NCBI GenBank assembly: GCA_964547415.1
Contig: CAZJNX010000002.1
Span: 1-64,000 of the forward strand
Origin: CAZJNX01 sp964547415
GTDB taxonomy: Bacteria > Pseudomonadota > Alphaproteobacteria > Rhizobiales > Amorphaceae
Length of the DNA stretch: 64,000 nucleotides
Direction: 5' to 3'
This document shows, in pieces, positions 52,836-60,746 of this stretch (positions are counted from its first letter, which is position 1; each line of letters starts with the position of its first letter). Under the pieces are notes generated by a model. The model made no database searches, was not told where the DNA came from, and worked only from the letters and a program-made list of their open reading frames with translations. Made by a program: the position numbers and the translations under genes.

Positions 52836-53291
52836 ATGCGCGGGCTCTGGTTCGAGGAGTTCGAGGTGGGGGCCGAGATCGAGCACACGTTGCGCCGCAC
52901 GGTGACGGAGGCGGACAACATGCTCTTCTCCAACATGACGCTGAACCCCCAGCCCCTCCACATCGACCGCCACTTCGCCGAGACCGAGACGGAATGGGGC
53001 CAGCCGATCGTGAACAGCCTGTTCACCCTCGGCCTCCTCATCGGCATCACGGTGAACGACACCACGATCGGCACCACGATCGCCAACCTCGGCATGAAGA
53101 ACGTGACGTTCCCGAAGCCCGTCTTCCACGGCGACACCATCGGCGCGCGCACGAAGGTCACGGCGAAGCGCGAGTCCCGCTCGCGGCCGGACGCGGGCGT
53201 GGTGGAACTCGAGCACACCGCCGTCAACCAGCGGGGGGAGATCGTCGCGGTCTGCGAGCGCGCGGCGCTGATGCGCAGGCGGCCCGCGTGA
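52836..53291 (+). CDS. MaoC-type enoyl-CoA hydratase/dehydratase
   Basis: A 151-residue single hot-dog-fold protein. The hydratase-2 region reads SNMTLNPQPLHIDRHFAE, with the catalytic His retained but Asn/Leu in place of the usual GD-x-N order. TWGQPIVNSLFTLGLLIGI and the overhanging segment FPKPVFHGDTIGARTKV follow. Paired with the CitE-type lyase 28 bases downstream, it probably hydrates a branched C5 enoyl-CoA (itaconyl- or mesaconyl-CoA) so that the lyase can split it. The specific acid is inferred. GAGGGAGGAAGG gives an excellent ribosome site. Confidence 0.87.
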   Translation: MRGLWFEEFEVGAEIEHTLRRTVTEADNMLFSNMTLNPQPLHIDRHFAETETEWGQPIVNSLFTLGLLIGITVNDTTIGTTIANLGMKNVTFPKPVFHGDTIGARTKVTAKRESRSRPDAGVVELEHTAVNQRGEIVAVCERAALMRRRPA

Positions 53292-53319
53292 GGCCGCGCC
53301 AACGGGAGGAGAAGAGACG

Positions 53320-54237
53320 ATGAGCGAAGGCGGACGGCCCCTGCGGCGCGAGGAGGCGATGCGCTCGCTCCTGTTCGTGCCGGCAGACTCCGAGAAGAAG
53401 CTCGCCAAGGCGCCGGGCGCGGGAGCGGACGTGCTGCTCGTGGACCTCGAGGATTCGGTGGCGCCGGGGCGGAAGGCCGAGGCGCGGGCGATCGCGGCCG
53501 ACTTCCTGCGCAAGGCGCGGCAGGAGGACGGGCGCCCGCTCCTCTACGTCAGGATCAACGCCTTCGACACGGGCCTCGTGGAGGACGACCTTGCGGGCGT
53601 GATGCCCGCGCGGCCCGACGGGATCCTGCTGCCCAAGGCGGGGAGCGGGGCGGACGTGACCCGGCTCGACGCGATGCTCGCCGTCCACGAGGCGGAGGCG
53701 GGTCTTCCCGACGGGTCGACCCGGATCGTCGCGCTCGCCACCGAGACGGCGGCGTCGCTTTTCACCTGCGGCAGCTACGCGGGTTCGAGCCCCCGCCTCG
53801 CCGGCCTGACCTGGGGCGCGGAGGACCTGTCGGCGGACGTCGGCGCGGCGGCCGTGCGCACGCCTTCGGGCGAATACCTCGACCTCTTCCGCATCGCCCG
53901 GAGCCTGTGCGTGGCCGGTGCCGTCGCCGCGGGCGTGACGCCGGTGGACACCGTCTTCACCGCCTACCGGGACGAAGACGCGCTGACGCGGGAGACGGAG
54001 GCGGCCGCCCGCGACGGCTTCCTCGCCAAGATGGCGATCCACCCGGCCCAGGTGCCGGTCATCAACCGCGTCTTCACCCCCTCGCCCGAGGCGGTGGAGC
54101 GGGCGCAGGCGGTGGTGGCCGCCTTCGAGGCGGCGGACGCGGACGCGGGCGTCGTCGGCGTCGGCGGGGAGATGCTCGACCGGCCGCACCTGAAGCGGGC
54201 CGAGCGGCTCCTGGCGCGGGCGGGGGCGCAGGCCTGA
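53320..54237 (+). CDS. CitE/HpcH-type CoA-ester lyase
   Basis: A 305-residue TIM-barrel aldolase of the citrate-lyase beta/malyl-CoA lyase family. Features: SLLFVPADSEKKLAKA, DVLLVDLEDSVAPGRKAEAR (metal-binding acidic pair), LLYVRINAF (Arg), GILLPKAGSG, ALATETAASLF (Glu) and LTWGAEDLSADVGA (Asp). The C-terminal MAIHPAQVPVINRVFTPS is also conserved. It would cleave citramalyl-CoA, malyl-CoA or beta-methylmalyl-CoA to acetyl- or propionyl-CoA plus pyruvate or glyoxylate. The adjacent MaoC gene suggests C5-dicarboxylate (itaconate or mesaconate) breakdown or a glyoxylate-linked pathway. Which one cannot be told. Confidence 0.88.
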   Translation: MSEGGRPLRREEAMRSLLFVPADSEKKLAKAPGAGADVLLVDLEDSVAPGRKAEARAIAADFLRKARQEDGRPLLYVRINAFDTGLVEDDLAGVMPARPDGILLPKAGSGADVTRLDAMLAVHEAEAGLPDGSTRIVALATETAASLFTCGSYAGSSPRLAGLTWGAEDLSADVGAAAVRTPSGEYLDLFRIARSLCVAGAVAAGVTPVDTVFTAYRDEDALTRETEAAARDGFLAKMAIHPAQVPVINRVFTPSPEAVERAQAVVAAFEAADADAGVVGVGGEMLDRPHLKRAERLLARAGAQA

Positions 54238-54317
54238 TCCACCGTCACATGCACGTCACGGGTGCGGCGTACCGCTCGACGGTGTAAAGGCCTCGAGCGG
54301 ACCTTCCGGAGCACGCC

Positions 54318-54605
54318 ATGACCCGCCTCCTCCTCGTTCTCGCCGTCCTCGCCGGTGGCGCCGTCGCCGCCCACGCCTCCGATCCGGCCTCCTTCGGCGG
54401 CGGCGCCTGCCACCAGATGGCTGAGGACCACGACCCGGCCGATCTGTGGGTCGGCCGCTTCGCCGGCATCAAGGACGGTGCGGGCGGCCGCAGCCCGGAC
54501 GCCGTCGCCTGCTTCACCGACCATGAGGCCTGCATGCGCTGGGTGACGGCCCAGTCCGGCGGCACCGCCCAGATCATCTCCATGAGCTGCCATCGCGGCA
54601 CCTGA
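54318..54605 (+). CDS. Small exported Cys-containing protein, 95 aa
   Basis: Signal peptide MTRLLLVLAVLAGGAVAAHA, then a 75-residue mature chain with four Cys (GACHQM, VACFTD, EACMRW, MSCHRG) likely to form two disulfides in the periplasm. It is not recognised. Downstream of the CitE gene by 80 bases in the same direction, with no clear promoter of its own. Confidence 0.65.
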   Translation: MTRLLLVLAVLAGGAVAAHASDPASFGGGACHQMAEDHDPADLWVGRFAGIKDGAGGRSPDAVACFTDHEACMRWVTAQSGGTAQIISMSCHRGT

Positions 54606-54640
54606 CCGCCCGCGCGGCGCCCGCCCCGCGCGGGCGCCGG

Positions 54641-55552
54641 TCACCCGGCGGCGCGACGGGCCGCACCCTCCGCCCGGTGCGCCGCCGACTTCGCCTTGCC
54701 GGCGAGGGTCTGAACGTCCGGTCCGGCCCGGCGCGGGATGACGCGGTAGCGCGCCTCCACGAACAGGTAGACGGCGAAGGCGACGAGGCCGAGGCCGACG
54801 ATGCCGAGCGCGATCCGCCCGCCGGGCGAACCGCGGATGGCGGAGAAGGCCTGGTTGATGCCGCCCGCCTCGGACGGGTCGTGGGTCCATGCCGCGTACA
54901 CGAAGAAGGCGCCGATCAGCACGACCACGACGCCGTGGGCGAACAGGCCGAACTTCAGGAACGGGTCGAGCCGCTCCGTGGTCGGGCTGACCCTGAGGTC
55001 CTCCTTGTACTTCTCCTTGAAGCCCTTCACCCAGAAGTAGATGCCGGCACCGATCACCACGGCGCCGACGATCCCCACCAGCCAGCGGCCGAAGGGCTGG
55101 GCCATGAGCGTCGCCGTCATCCCCTCCGTGCCGCCGCCAGCACCCCCGGACGAGCCGCCACCGCCGCCCGAGGCGCTGCCGGGCCCGTCGTAGGAGGCGA
55201 ACACCAGGGAGAAGGCGTAAAGGCCGAGGAAGAGGTGGATGATCCCGCTCACCACCATGCCCGTCCGGGCGACGAGGCCCTTGGCGCCCGTGCCCTCGTC
55301 CTCGAGGTCCATGGCCGCGTCCACCGCCCGCCAGATCGCATAGGCGAACAGGCCCACCGTGATGACGACGAGGAGGACATCGCCCCACGCCTGCCCGGTG
55401 AGCCAGGAAAGGGCGCCCTTCGTCCCCTCCGCGCTGCCGCCCCAGACGGCGGCCGCCGCGGCGAGCCCGCCGACGATCACGTAGACGAGCCCGCGGCCCG
55501 CGTAACCCGCCCGCATCACCGGGTCGACCCATCCCGAAACGTCGCTTGCCAT
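54641..55552 (-). CDS. DUF1206 membrane protein
   Basis: A 303-residue protein with six membrane helices arranged as three repeats of a two-helix unit: VMRAGYAGRGLVYVIVGGLAAAAA with a DVLLVVITVGLFAYAIWR pair; GLVARTGMVVSGIIHLFLGLYAFSLVF with WLVGIVGAVVIGAGIYFWVKGFKEKYK; and FGLFAHGVVVVLIGAFFVYAA with RIALGIVGLGLVAFAVYLFVEARYR. Each unit carries the G-R-G/A-x-G pattern of DUF1206. A Gly/Ser-rich loop lies near residue 130. Function is unknown. A near-consensus EcfG promoter lies 30-54 bases upstream, which suggests stress induction. Confidence 0.88.
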   Translation of the reverse strand: MASDVSGWVDPVMRAGYAGRGLVYVIVGGLAAAAAVWGGSAEGTKGALSWLTGQAWGDVLLVVITVGLFAYAIWRAVDAAMDLEDEGTGAKGLVARTGMVVSGIIHLFLGLYAFSLVFASYDGPGSASGGGGGSSGGAGGGTEGMTATLMAQPFGRWLVGIVGAVVIGAGIYFWVKGFKEKYKEDLRVSPTTERLDPFLKFGLFAHGVVVVLIGAFFVYAAWTHDPSEAGGINQAFSAIRGSPGGRIALGIVGLGLVAFAVYLFVEARYRVIPRRAGPDVQTLAGKAKSAAHRAEGAARRAAG

Positions 55553-55581
55553 CTCGCATCTCCCGTCTTCGCTCCGGGGTC

Positions 55582-55606
55582 TACGCGGGCCCGGGGCGCA
55601 GGTTCC
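55582..55606 (-). promoter_or_regulatory. EcfG-type promoter candidate (DUF1206 gene)
   Basis: On the minus strand, GGAAC (55606-55602), 16 bases, then CGTA (55585-55582): one mismatch, identical in form to the site before the DUF998 gene. It is 30 bases before the DUF1206 start. Confidence 0.52.
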
Positions 55607-55622
55607 GGTCCCCTCCCGCGCG

Positions 55623-55680
55623 AGAGGATAACGGTCCTAGGTCAAATCCTCTTGTAGACCCTTTTTGTTCCCTATACGAT
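55623..55680 (+). promoter_or_regulatory. Promoter with overlapping inverted repeat before the radical SAM gene
   Basis: TTGTAG (55652-55657), 17 bases, TACGAT (55675-55680) resembles a sigma70-type promoter 33 bases before ATG 55713, in a stretch visibly less GC-rich than its surroundings. An inverted repeat AGAGGAT / ATCCTCT (55623-55629 and 55646-55652) ends at the first base of the -35, so a bound protein could block or activate it. Confidence 0.45.
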
Positions 55681-55712
55681 CCAGCCTAACGGAACGACGC
55701 GGGCGGCTTGCG

Positions 55713-56813
55713 ATGATGACGGCTGACAGGGCGACGGCGCGGGGCGGCGGGCGGAAGGGCCGCGGGGCGGGCATCAACCCGGCCGGCCGGTTCGAGCGGC
55801 TGTCGGGCAACCTCGAGGACGACGGGTGGGGGAGCGCGGCCGAGGTGGCGCAGGCGGTCCCCGCCACCACGGTGACGCAGGAGCGGGCGCGCACCATCAT
55901 CACCCGCAACGATTCGCCCGACATCGGCTTCGACCGGTCGATCAACAGCTACCGCGGCTGCGAGCACGGGTGCGTCTACTGCTTCGCCCGGCCGAGCCAC
56001 GCCCACATCGGGCTGTCTCCGGGCCTCGACTTCGAAACGCGCCTTTACGTGAAGCCGGACGCCGCCCGCCTCCTCGAGAAGGAGCTGGCGGCGCCCGCCT
56101 ACGTGCCGCGCACCATCGCCATCGGCACCAACACGGACCCTTACCAGCCCATCGAGCGGGAGCACCGCTCCACCCGCGCGGTGCTCGAGGTGCTCGCGAG
56201 GACCCGCCACCCCGTCGGCATCGTGACGAAGTCCCACCTCGTCACGCGGGACCTCGACATCCTGTCGGAGATGGGGCGGGCGGGGATCGCCAAGGTGGCG
56301 ATCTCGCTGACGACGCTCGACCGCACCCTGTCCCGCCGGATGGAGCCGCGGGCGCCCGCGCCGGAACGGCGGCTGGAGGCCATCGCGGCGCTTTCCGCGG
56401 CGGGAGTGCCGGTGATGGCGCTGGTCGCGCCGGTGGTGCCGGCGATCAACGACCACGAGGTGGAGCGGCTGGTGGCGGCCGCCGCCGAGGCGGGGGCGAG
56501 CCATGGCGAGTACGTGGTGCTGCGCCTGCCGCGGGAGGTGTCGGACATCGTGCGGGACTGGCTCGGCCGCCACTATCCGGACCGGGCGCGGCGGGTGATG
56601 TCGATCATGCGGGCGATGCGCGGGGGCCGCGACTACGACGCCCGCTGGGGCACGCGCATGCGCGGCACGGGCCCGTTCGCGGAGCTGGTGGAAAGCCGCT
56701 TCGACCGGGCGGCGCGCGCGGCCGGCCTGTCGCGCACGCGCATCCGCCTGCGCACGGACCTCTTCCGCCCGCCCCGCCGGGAGACGGCCCAGCTCTCCCT
56801 CTTCGGCGACTGA
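55713..56813 (+). CDS. Radical SAM protein, PA0069/SplB-like family
   Basis: A 366-residue radical SAM enzyme. The cluster motif is CEHGCVYC (Cys83, Cys87, Cys90), followed by FARPSHAHIGLSPGLDFETRLYVKPDAARLLEKEL and AIGTNTDPYQPIEREHRSTRAVLEVL, all characteristic of this spore-photoproduct-lyase-related family. Its substrate is unknown. A UV or DNA repair link has been suggested by the SplB likeness only. Start codons 55713 and 55716 are adjacent ATGs; an in-frame TTG at 55665 would fall inside the promoter. It ends with QLSLFGD, and a GC-rich repeat region follows. Confidence 0.9.
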   Translation: MMTADRATARGGGRKGRGAGINPAGRFERLSGNLEDDGWGSAAEVAQAVPATTVTQERARTIITRNDSPDIGFDRSINSYRGCEHGCVYCFARPSHAHIGLSPGLDFETRLYVKPDAARLLEKELAAPAYVPRTIAIGTNTDPYQPIEREHRSTRAVLEVLARTRHPVGIVTKSHLVTRDLDILSEMGRAGIAKVAISLTTLDRTLSRRMEPRAPAPERRLEAIAALSAAGVPVMALVAPVVPAINDHEVERLVAAAAEAGASHGEYVVLRLPREVSDIVRDWLGRHYPDRARRVMSIMRAMRGGRDYDARWGTRMRGTGPFAELVESRFDRAARAAGLSRTRIRLRTDLFRPPRRETAQLSLFGD

Positions 56814-56955
56814 CGGGACGCGCGCCGCGTGTCGGTCAGGAGAGGGGCAGCCCGACCCGCGGCGGTCGCGACGGCCGGGCGCATACCGGGCCGCGGCGGA
56901 TGAAGGGCAGCGACCATCGCGGGCGAGGCGCCGCCGGAATGGCGTCCGGCGGCCC

Positions 56956-57145
56956 GACCGCGCAGAGCGGTCGCGGTAGGGCCGGGTCGGGGCGGGTGCG
57001 AGCCGGTGCGGGTCGGGCCGGGGCGGTTCGGTCCAGGTCGCGGCCGGGGCGGGCCGGTGCTGGTCGGGCCGGTGCGAGACGGTGCGGGTCGGGCCAGAGC
57101 GGGTCGGGCCGGGGCGGGTCGGTCCAGGTCGCGGCCGGGGCGGAC
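56956..57145. repeat. GC-rich degenerate repeat between convergent genes
   Basis: The stretch is built from variants of GGTCGGGCCGGGGCGG. A longer unit of about 45 bases, including GGTCCAGGTCGCGGCCGG, occurs twice, at 57030 and 57121, giving a period of 91 bases. It fills the space between the radical SAM stop (56813) and the kinase stop (57165). It has no coding look on either strand and may work as a bidirectional 3' end. Confidence 0.7.
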
Positions 57146-57164
57146 TGCCGGCGCGGGCGGGGCG

Positions 57165-58934
57165 TCAGGCGTCCCCGAGGGTGACGCCCTGCTCGAGCGG
57201 GATCGACAGGGTGGCGGCGAGGCCCTCCTCGCGGAAGGCGACGTGCACCTCCGCGTCGAGGGAGCGGGCGAGGGTGCGCTCGAGGACGTTGAGGCCGAAG
57301 CCCCGGTAACTCGGCTTGCGCACGGGCGGCCCCCCCTCCTCGCGCCAGTCGATGGTGAGGAAGGCGCGCCCGTCCGGCTTGTCGATCCGCCAGGCCACCT
57401 TCACCCGCCCGCCGGCGACCGAGAAGGCGCCGTGGCGCTGGGCGTTCGCGGCGAGTTCGTGGATCGCGAGGCCGAGGTTCTGGGAGACTTCCGGCGTCAG
57501 CGTCACCCGCGGGCCGTCCACGTCGAAATGGACCGCCTCGGGCCCCTGGGACTGGGCGATCTGGAGCCAGACGAGCTCGGACAGGTCCACCCCGCCCCAG
57601 TTGTCGGCGACGATGAGGTCCTGGGCCGCCGACAGGGCGCGCAACCGCCCGGTGAGTGCCTCCACGTAGTCCTTCACGGACCCCGCGCCCTGGGCGGTCT
57701 GGCGGGCGATCGCGATGGTGACGGCGAGGAGGTTCTTGGTGCGGTGGGTGAGCTCGCGCATCACCTGGCGCATCTGCTCCTCGTTGCGCCGCCGGTGCGT
57801 GACGTCGACGGCCGCGCACGTGACGCCCACCACCTCGCCGCCCGAATCGGTGTCGGGCTCCACGTGGAGGTCGAAGTAACGCCGCCCCGGCCCGGTCCCC
57901 ACCCCGACCTCCCGGGACAGGGGCTGGCCCGTCTCGATCACGGCGCGCTTCAGGTCGATCACCGGCTGCCGGTCCTCCGCCGGCAGGATGTCCGCGTCCG
58001 TCCGCCCGATCACGTCCTCGGTGGCGAACCCCTCGAAGGCGCCGTTGGACCAGTGGTAGACGAGGTCCCGGTCCTGGCTCGTCACCGCGATGCGCCCGCT
58101 CCTCAGGGTGAGGCGCAGCTGCCGGAGGGTCTGGGCGAGGCGGCGGGACAGATCGGCCCGCGCCGCCTCGAGCTGGCGCTGCTGCGTCACGTCCGCGGCG
58201 AGCCCGACGAGCCAGCGCGCCCCGTCCGGGCCGGACACCGGCATCACGTCGACGAGGAAGCTGATGCTCTCCTCCCCCTGCGCGAGGTCGAGGTGGAAGA
58301 CCTCCGGCTCGCCGGTCGCGAGCGCCCGTCGCTTGGGCTCAAGGGTGAGGGGGAGGAACTCGGGCGGGACCAGGTCCTCCTCCGAGCGGCCCACGATCTC
58401 CCTTTCCTGCCAGCCGAACCGGGGGTTGACGATCCAGCGGTAGACGAGCCGGTCGTCCTGCAGGAAGGCGGTGATGCCCGCCCGCGCCAGCACCGGCACC
58501 ATCGTCTCCAGCATCGACGCGGCCGTCGTGTCCCGCCCCGCGAAGACGAGCCCGCCGCCCCCGCCGGAGAGCGCCTCTTCCACGTGCTGCACGGTCGGAC
58601 CGGCGGGCGCCGCGCCCGCGCCCGGCGGAGGCGCCGCCGCGTCCGCCCGCGCGCCGGGCGAGAGGCCGGCGATCCCCACGACGAGGAGCACGACGAGGAC
58701 GAGGACGGCGAGGAAGAGGATCAGCAGCGCCGTGGAGACGACGGGGCTCGCGCTGCCCGCCTCCCCGGCGAGGACGGCGACGCCCGCGGCGGCGAGCGCG
58801 AGCGCGGTGATCGCCGTGCTCGCCCGCTTCGTCGTCCGGTTCGCGGCGAGGAAGAGGTCGGCGACGGCGAGGCCCGCGAGGACGAACAGGCCCGCGGGCA
58901 GGAGCGTGAGCAGGGTGTCCGTCAGGCCGGCCAC
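57165..58934 (-). CDS. HWE-type sensor histidine kinase with two PAS domains
   Basis: A 589-residue kinase. Three hydrophobic segments at the N-terminus (residues 8-30, 37-55, 67-90) lack a large periplasmic loop, so sensing is probably in the membrane or cytoplasm. Two PAS domains follow (about 155-270, GITAFLQDDRLVYRWIVNP; and 285-385, RIAVTSQDRDLVYHWSNGAF). The phosphoacceptor is His397 in ELTHRTKNLLAVTIAIARQTA. The ATPase part has LGLAIHELAANAQRHGAF and the HWE mark W-x-E in TIDWREEGGPP, then GFGLNVLER. No response regulator is adjacent. HWE kinases of this layout phosphorylate PhyR in relatives, so the PhyR at 41235 is a candidate target. Confidence 0.9.
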   Translation of the reverse strand: MAGLTDTLLTLLPAGLFVLAGLAVADLFLAANRTTKRASTAITALALAAAGVAVLAGEAGSASPVVSTALLILFLAVLVLVVLLVVGIAGLSPGARADAAAPPPGAGAAPAGPTVQHVEEALSGGGGGLVFAGRDTTAASMLETMVPVLARAGITAFLQDDRLVYRWIVNPRFGWQEREIVGRSEEDLVPPEFLPLTLEPKRRALATGEPEVFHLDLAQGEESISFLVDVMPVSGPDGARWLVGLAADVTQQRQLEAARADLSRRLAQTLRQLRLTLRSGRIAVTSQDRDLVYHWSNGAFEGFATEDVIGRTDADILPAEDRQPVIDLKRAVIETGQPLSREVGVGTGPGRRYFDLHVEPDTDSGGEVVGVTCAAVDVTHRRRNEEQMRQVMRELTHRTKNLLAVTIAIARQTAQGAGSVKDYVEALTGRLRALSAAQDLIVADNWGGVDLSELVWLQIAQSQGPEAVHFDVDGPRVTLTPEVSQNLGLAIHELAANAQRHGAFSVAGGRVKVAWRIDKPDGRAFLTIDWREEGGPPVRKPSYRGFGLNVLERTLARSLDAEVHVAFREEGLAATLSIPLEQGVTLGDA

Positions 58935-59219
58935 CTTCCGCCTCCCGGCGAGGGCCGCCCGTCGTCGCGTGTGCGCAGGTCCGTTACCCGTGCGCGCGTC
59001 CGGCCCGACCCGCGCCGCCCGGCCCGCTCCCTACCCGACATCCATCCTCCGCACTCCTGCCGAGATCGCCCGCCCCGCGCGCCCGCCCCATGCGTGTCCG
59101 GCGGGGGTGTCCCACAGAACCCGCCGAACCTCAACGCCGGCGGGCGCACTCCGGATCCCCCGCCGCTTGACCGGATGGTAAACAATTTGTCGGCTTCGTG
59201 CGCCCGCGATGGCGGACGA
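58935..59219. other. 285-base intergenic region before the kinase gene
   Basis: It separates the phosphonate operon's 3' end from the kinase start. An AT-richer island near 59172-59190 (GGTAAACAATTTGTC) is the only promoter-like stretch. I see no gene and no EcfG-type site. Confidence 0.4.
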
Positions 59220-60746
59220 TCAGGCACCGAAGGCGAAGCCCGTGAGGCGGCGGTCCGCCCGCGTCATGAAGAGGTCCAGGAGAGTGGCCCTCATCCGCGC
59301 GACGGCCGCCTCGCCAGCGGGCGCCGCTCGCCTGTCGGCCCGTTCCTCGGGATCCGCCGCCCGGTCGAACAAGAGCGGCGGAAGGCCGCCGTTGAAGTGG
59401 ACGAGGGTGTGGCGCGCGTCGCGCAGGACGGCGGCGTTGCAGCGGGTCTCGCAAAGGCCGAGGGCGCGCTGGAAGCGCGTCGGCGACGACGGGTGGGAGA
59501 AGTCGACCTCCGTGAGGACAGACTGCCGGCGCGTCCGCCCGGCGGCGAGCGCGGGCAGCAGCGAGACGCCGTCCATCGCCGGCGGCACCGGCGCGCCGAA
59601 CCAGGACAGGACCGTCGGCGCGATGTCGCAGGCGCTCGCGAGCCCGCCCACCCTTGTGCCCCGCGGCCCGCCCGGCGCCCGCACGATCAGCGGCACCCGG
59701 TGGGCCGGGGCGAGGACGTTGTCCTTTCCCCAGAAGCCGCCGTCGCCGAGCATCTCCCCGTGGTCGGCCGTCACGATTACGAGCGTCGTCCCGGCAAGAC
59801 CCGTCCGGTCGAGCCAGTCGAGGAGGCGCCCGAGGTGGTGGTCCACCTCCGCCACGAGTCCGAGGTAGACCGCCCGCAGCGCCGCCAGCGTGTCGGCCGA
59901 GAGCGCCGCCACGTTTCCCTCGAAGCCGTGGAAGAGGCCGTGCTGGGCGGGCGCGGAGAACCAGGCGTCGCGGAACGGGTGGTCGAGGGCGACGGACGCG
60001 GGGGCCGGCACGTCCGCGGGCGCCACGGCCCGGTTCCACGGGGCGGGCGCGACGAGCGGCGGATGGGGCCGGATGTAGGTGACGTGGGCGACAAACGGCG
60101 CGTCCCGCCGCGCCTCGAGGGCGGCGAGGGTGCGGTCGGTGAGGAAGGCGGTGTCGCTGTCGGCAGCGGCGTAGACGGCCGGATCGGTCGGGCGCGGCGG
60201 GCGGCCCTCCGCGACGGGCCGGTAGAGGTCCATGAGCCGCTCGGGCAGCGGCCGCGGCAGGTCGTAGCCGCGCGCGGCGAGGTGGCCGAGCCATTCGAAC
60301 GGCGCCTCGGCCCGCATCTCCACGATCTCGCGGAAGCCGGGGGCCGGCTGCTCGTAGGAGCGGAAGTCCGGGTCGGCGAGGTCCCGTCCGGTGGGGTCGG
60401 GCGCCGTGTCCGTGTAGCCGAACAGGAGCGGCTCGCGGCCCGTCCGGCGCAACTCCGTGGCGAGGGTCGCGTGGTGGCGGGCGAGCGGCGTGCCGTTGCG
60501 GATGGAGCGGTGGTTGAAGGCGTGAAGGCCCGTGAGCAGGCTCGCCCGCGAGGGCCCGCACGGCACCGCCGCCGCGAAGCACTCGGGGAAGTACGCCCCC
60601 TCCCCCATCAGCCGCTCGAAGGCGGGGAGCGGGACGAGGCCGGCGAGCGCGCCGTCGAGGACGTCTGCCCGCAGCTGGTCGCAGGTGACGAGGAGGAGGC
60701 TGCCCCCCTGCGCTCCCGCGCCCTCGAGGGGCGCGCGCTCAGCCAT
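59220..60746 (-). CDS. Phosphonate monoester hydrolase-like arylsulfatase-superfamily enzyme
   Basis: A 508-residue alkaline-phosphatase-superfamily hydrolase. The formylglycine site is PCGPSRASLLTGLHAFNHRSI (Cys63, Arg67), and the metal site has LLVTCDQLRAD and IVTADHGEMLGDGGF. Several stretches match rhizobial phosphonate monoester hydrolase more than true sulfatases: GYTDTAPDP, VTYIRPHPPLVAPAPW, LVHFNGGLPPLLFD and the ending MTRADRRLTGF. Such enzymes hydrolyse phosphonate monoesters and also phosphodiesters. It overlaps phnX by 8 bases and is last in the phosphonate operon, which supports a phosphonate-ester substrate. It has no signal peptide, so the ester would be imported first. A formylglycine-generating enzyme is not in view. 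Confidence 0.85.
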   Translation of the reverse strand: MAERAPLEGAGAQGGSLLLVTCDQLRADVLDGALAGLVPLPAFERLMGEGAYFPECFAAAVPCGPSRASLLTGLHAFNHRSIRNGTPLARHHATLATELRRTGREPLLFGYTDTAPDPTGRDLADPDFRSYEQPAPGFREIVEMRAEAPFEWLGHLAARGYDLPRPLPERLMDLYRPVAEGRPPRPTDPAVYAAADSDTAFLTDRTLAALEARRDAPFVAHVTYIRPHPPLVAPAPWNRAVAPADVPAPASVALDHPFRDAWFSAPAQHGLFHGFEGNVAALSADTLAALRAVYLGLVAEVDHHLGRLLDWLDRTGLAGTTLVIVTADHGEMLGDGGFWGKDNVLAPAHRVPLIVRAPGGPRGTRVGGLASACDIAPTVLSWFGAPVPPAMDGVSLLPALAAGRTRRQSVLTEVDFSHPSSPTRFQRALGLCETRCNAAVLRDARHTLVHFNGGLPPLLFDRAADPEERADRRAAPAGEAAVARMRATLLDLFMTRADRRLTGFAFGA

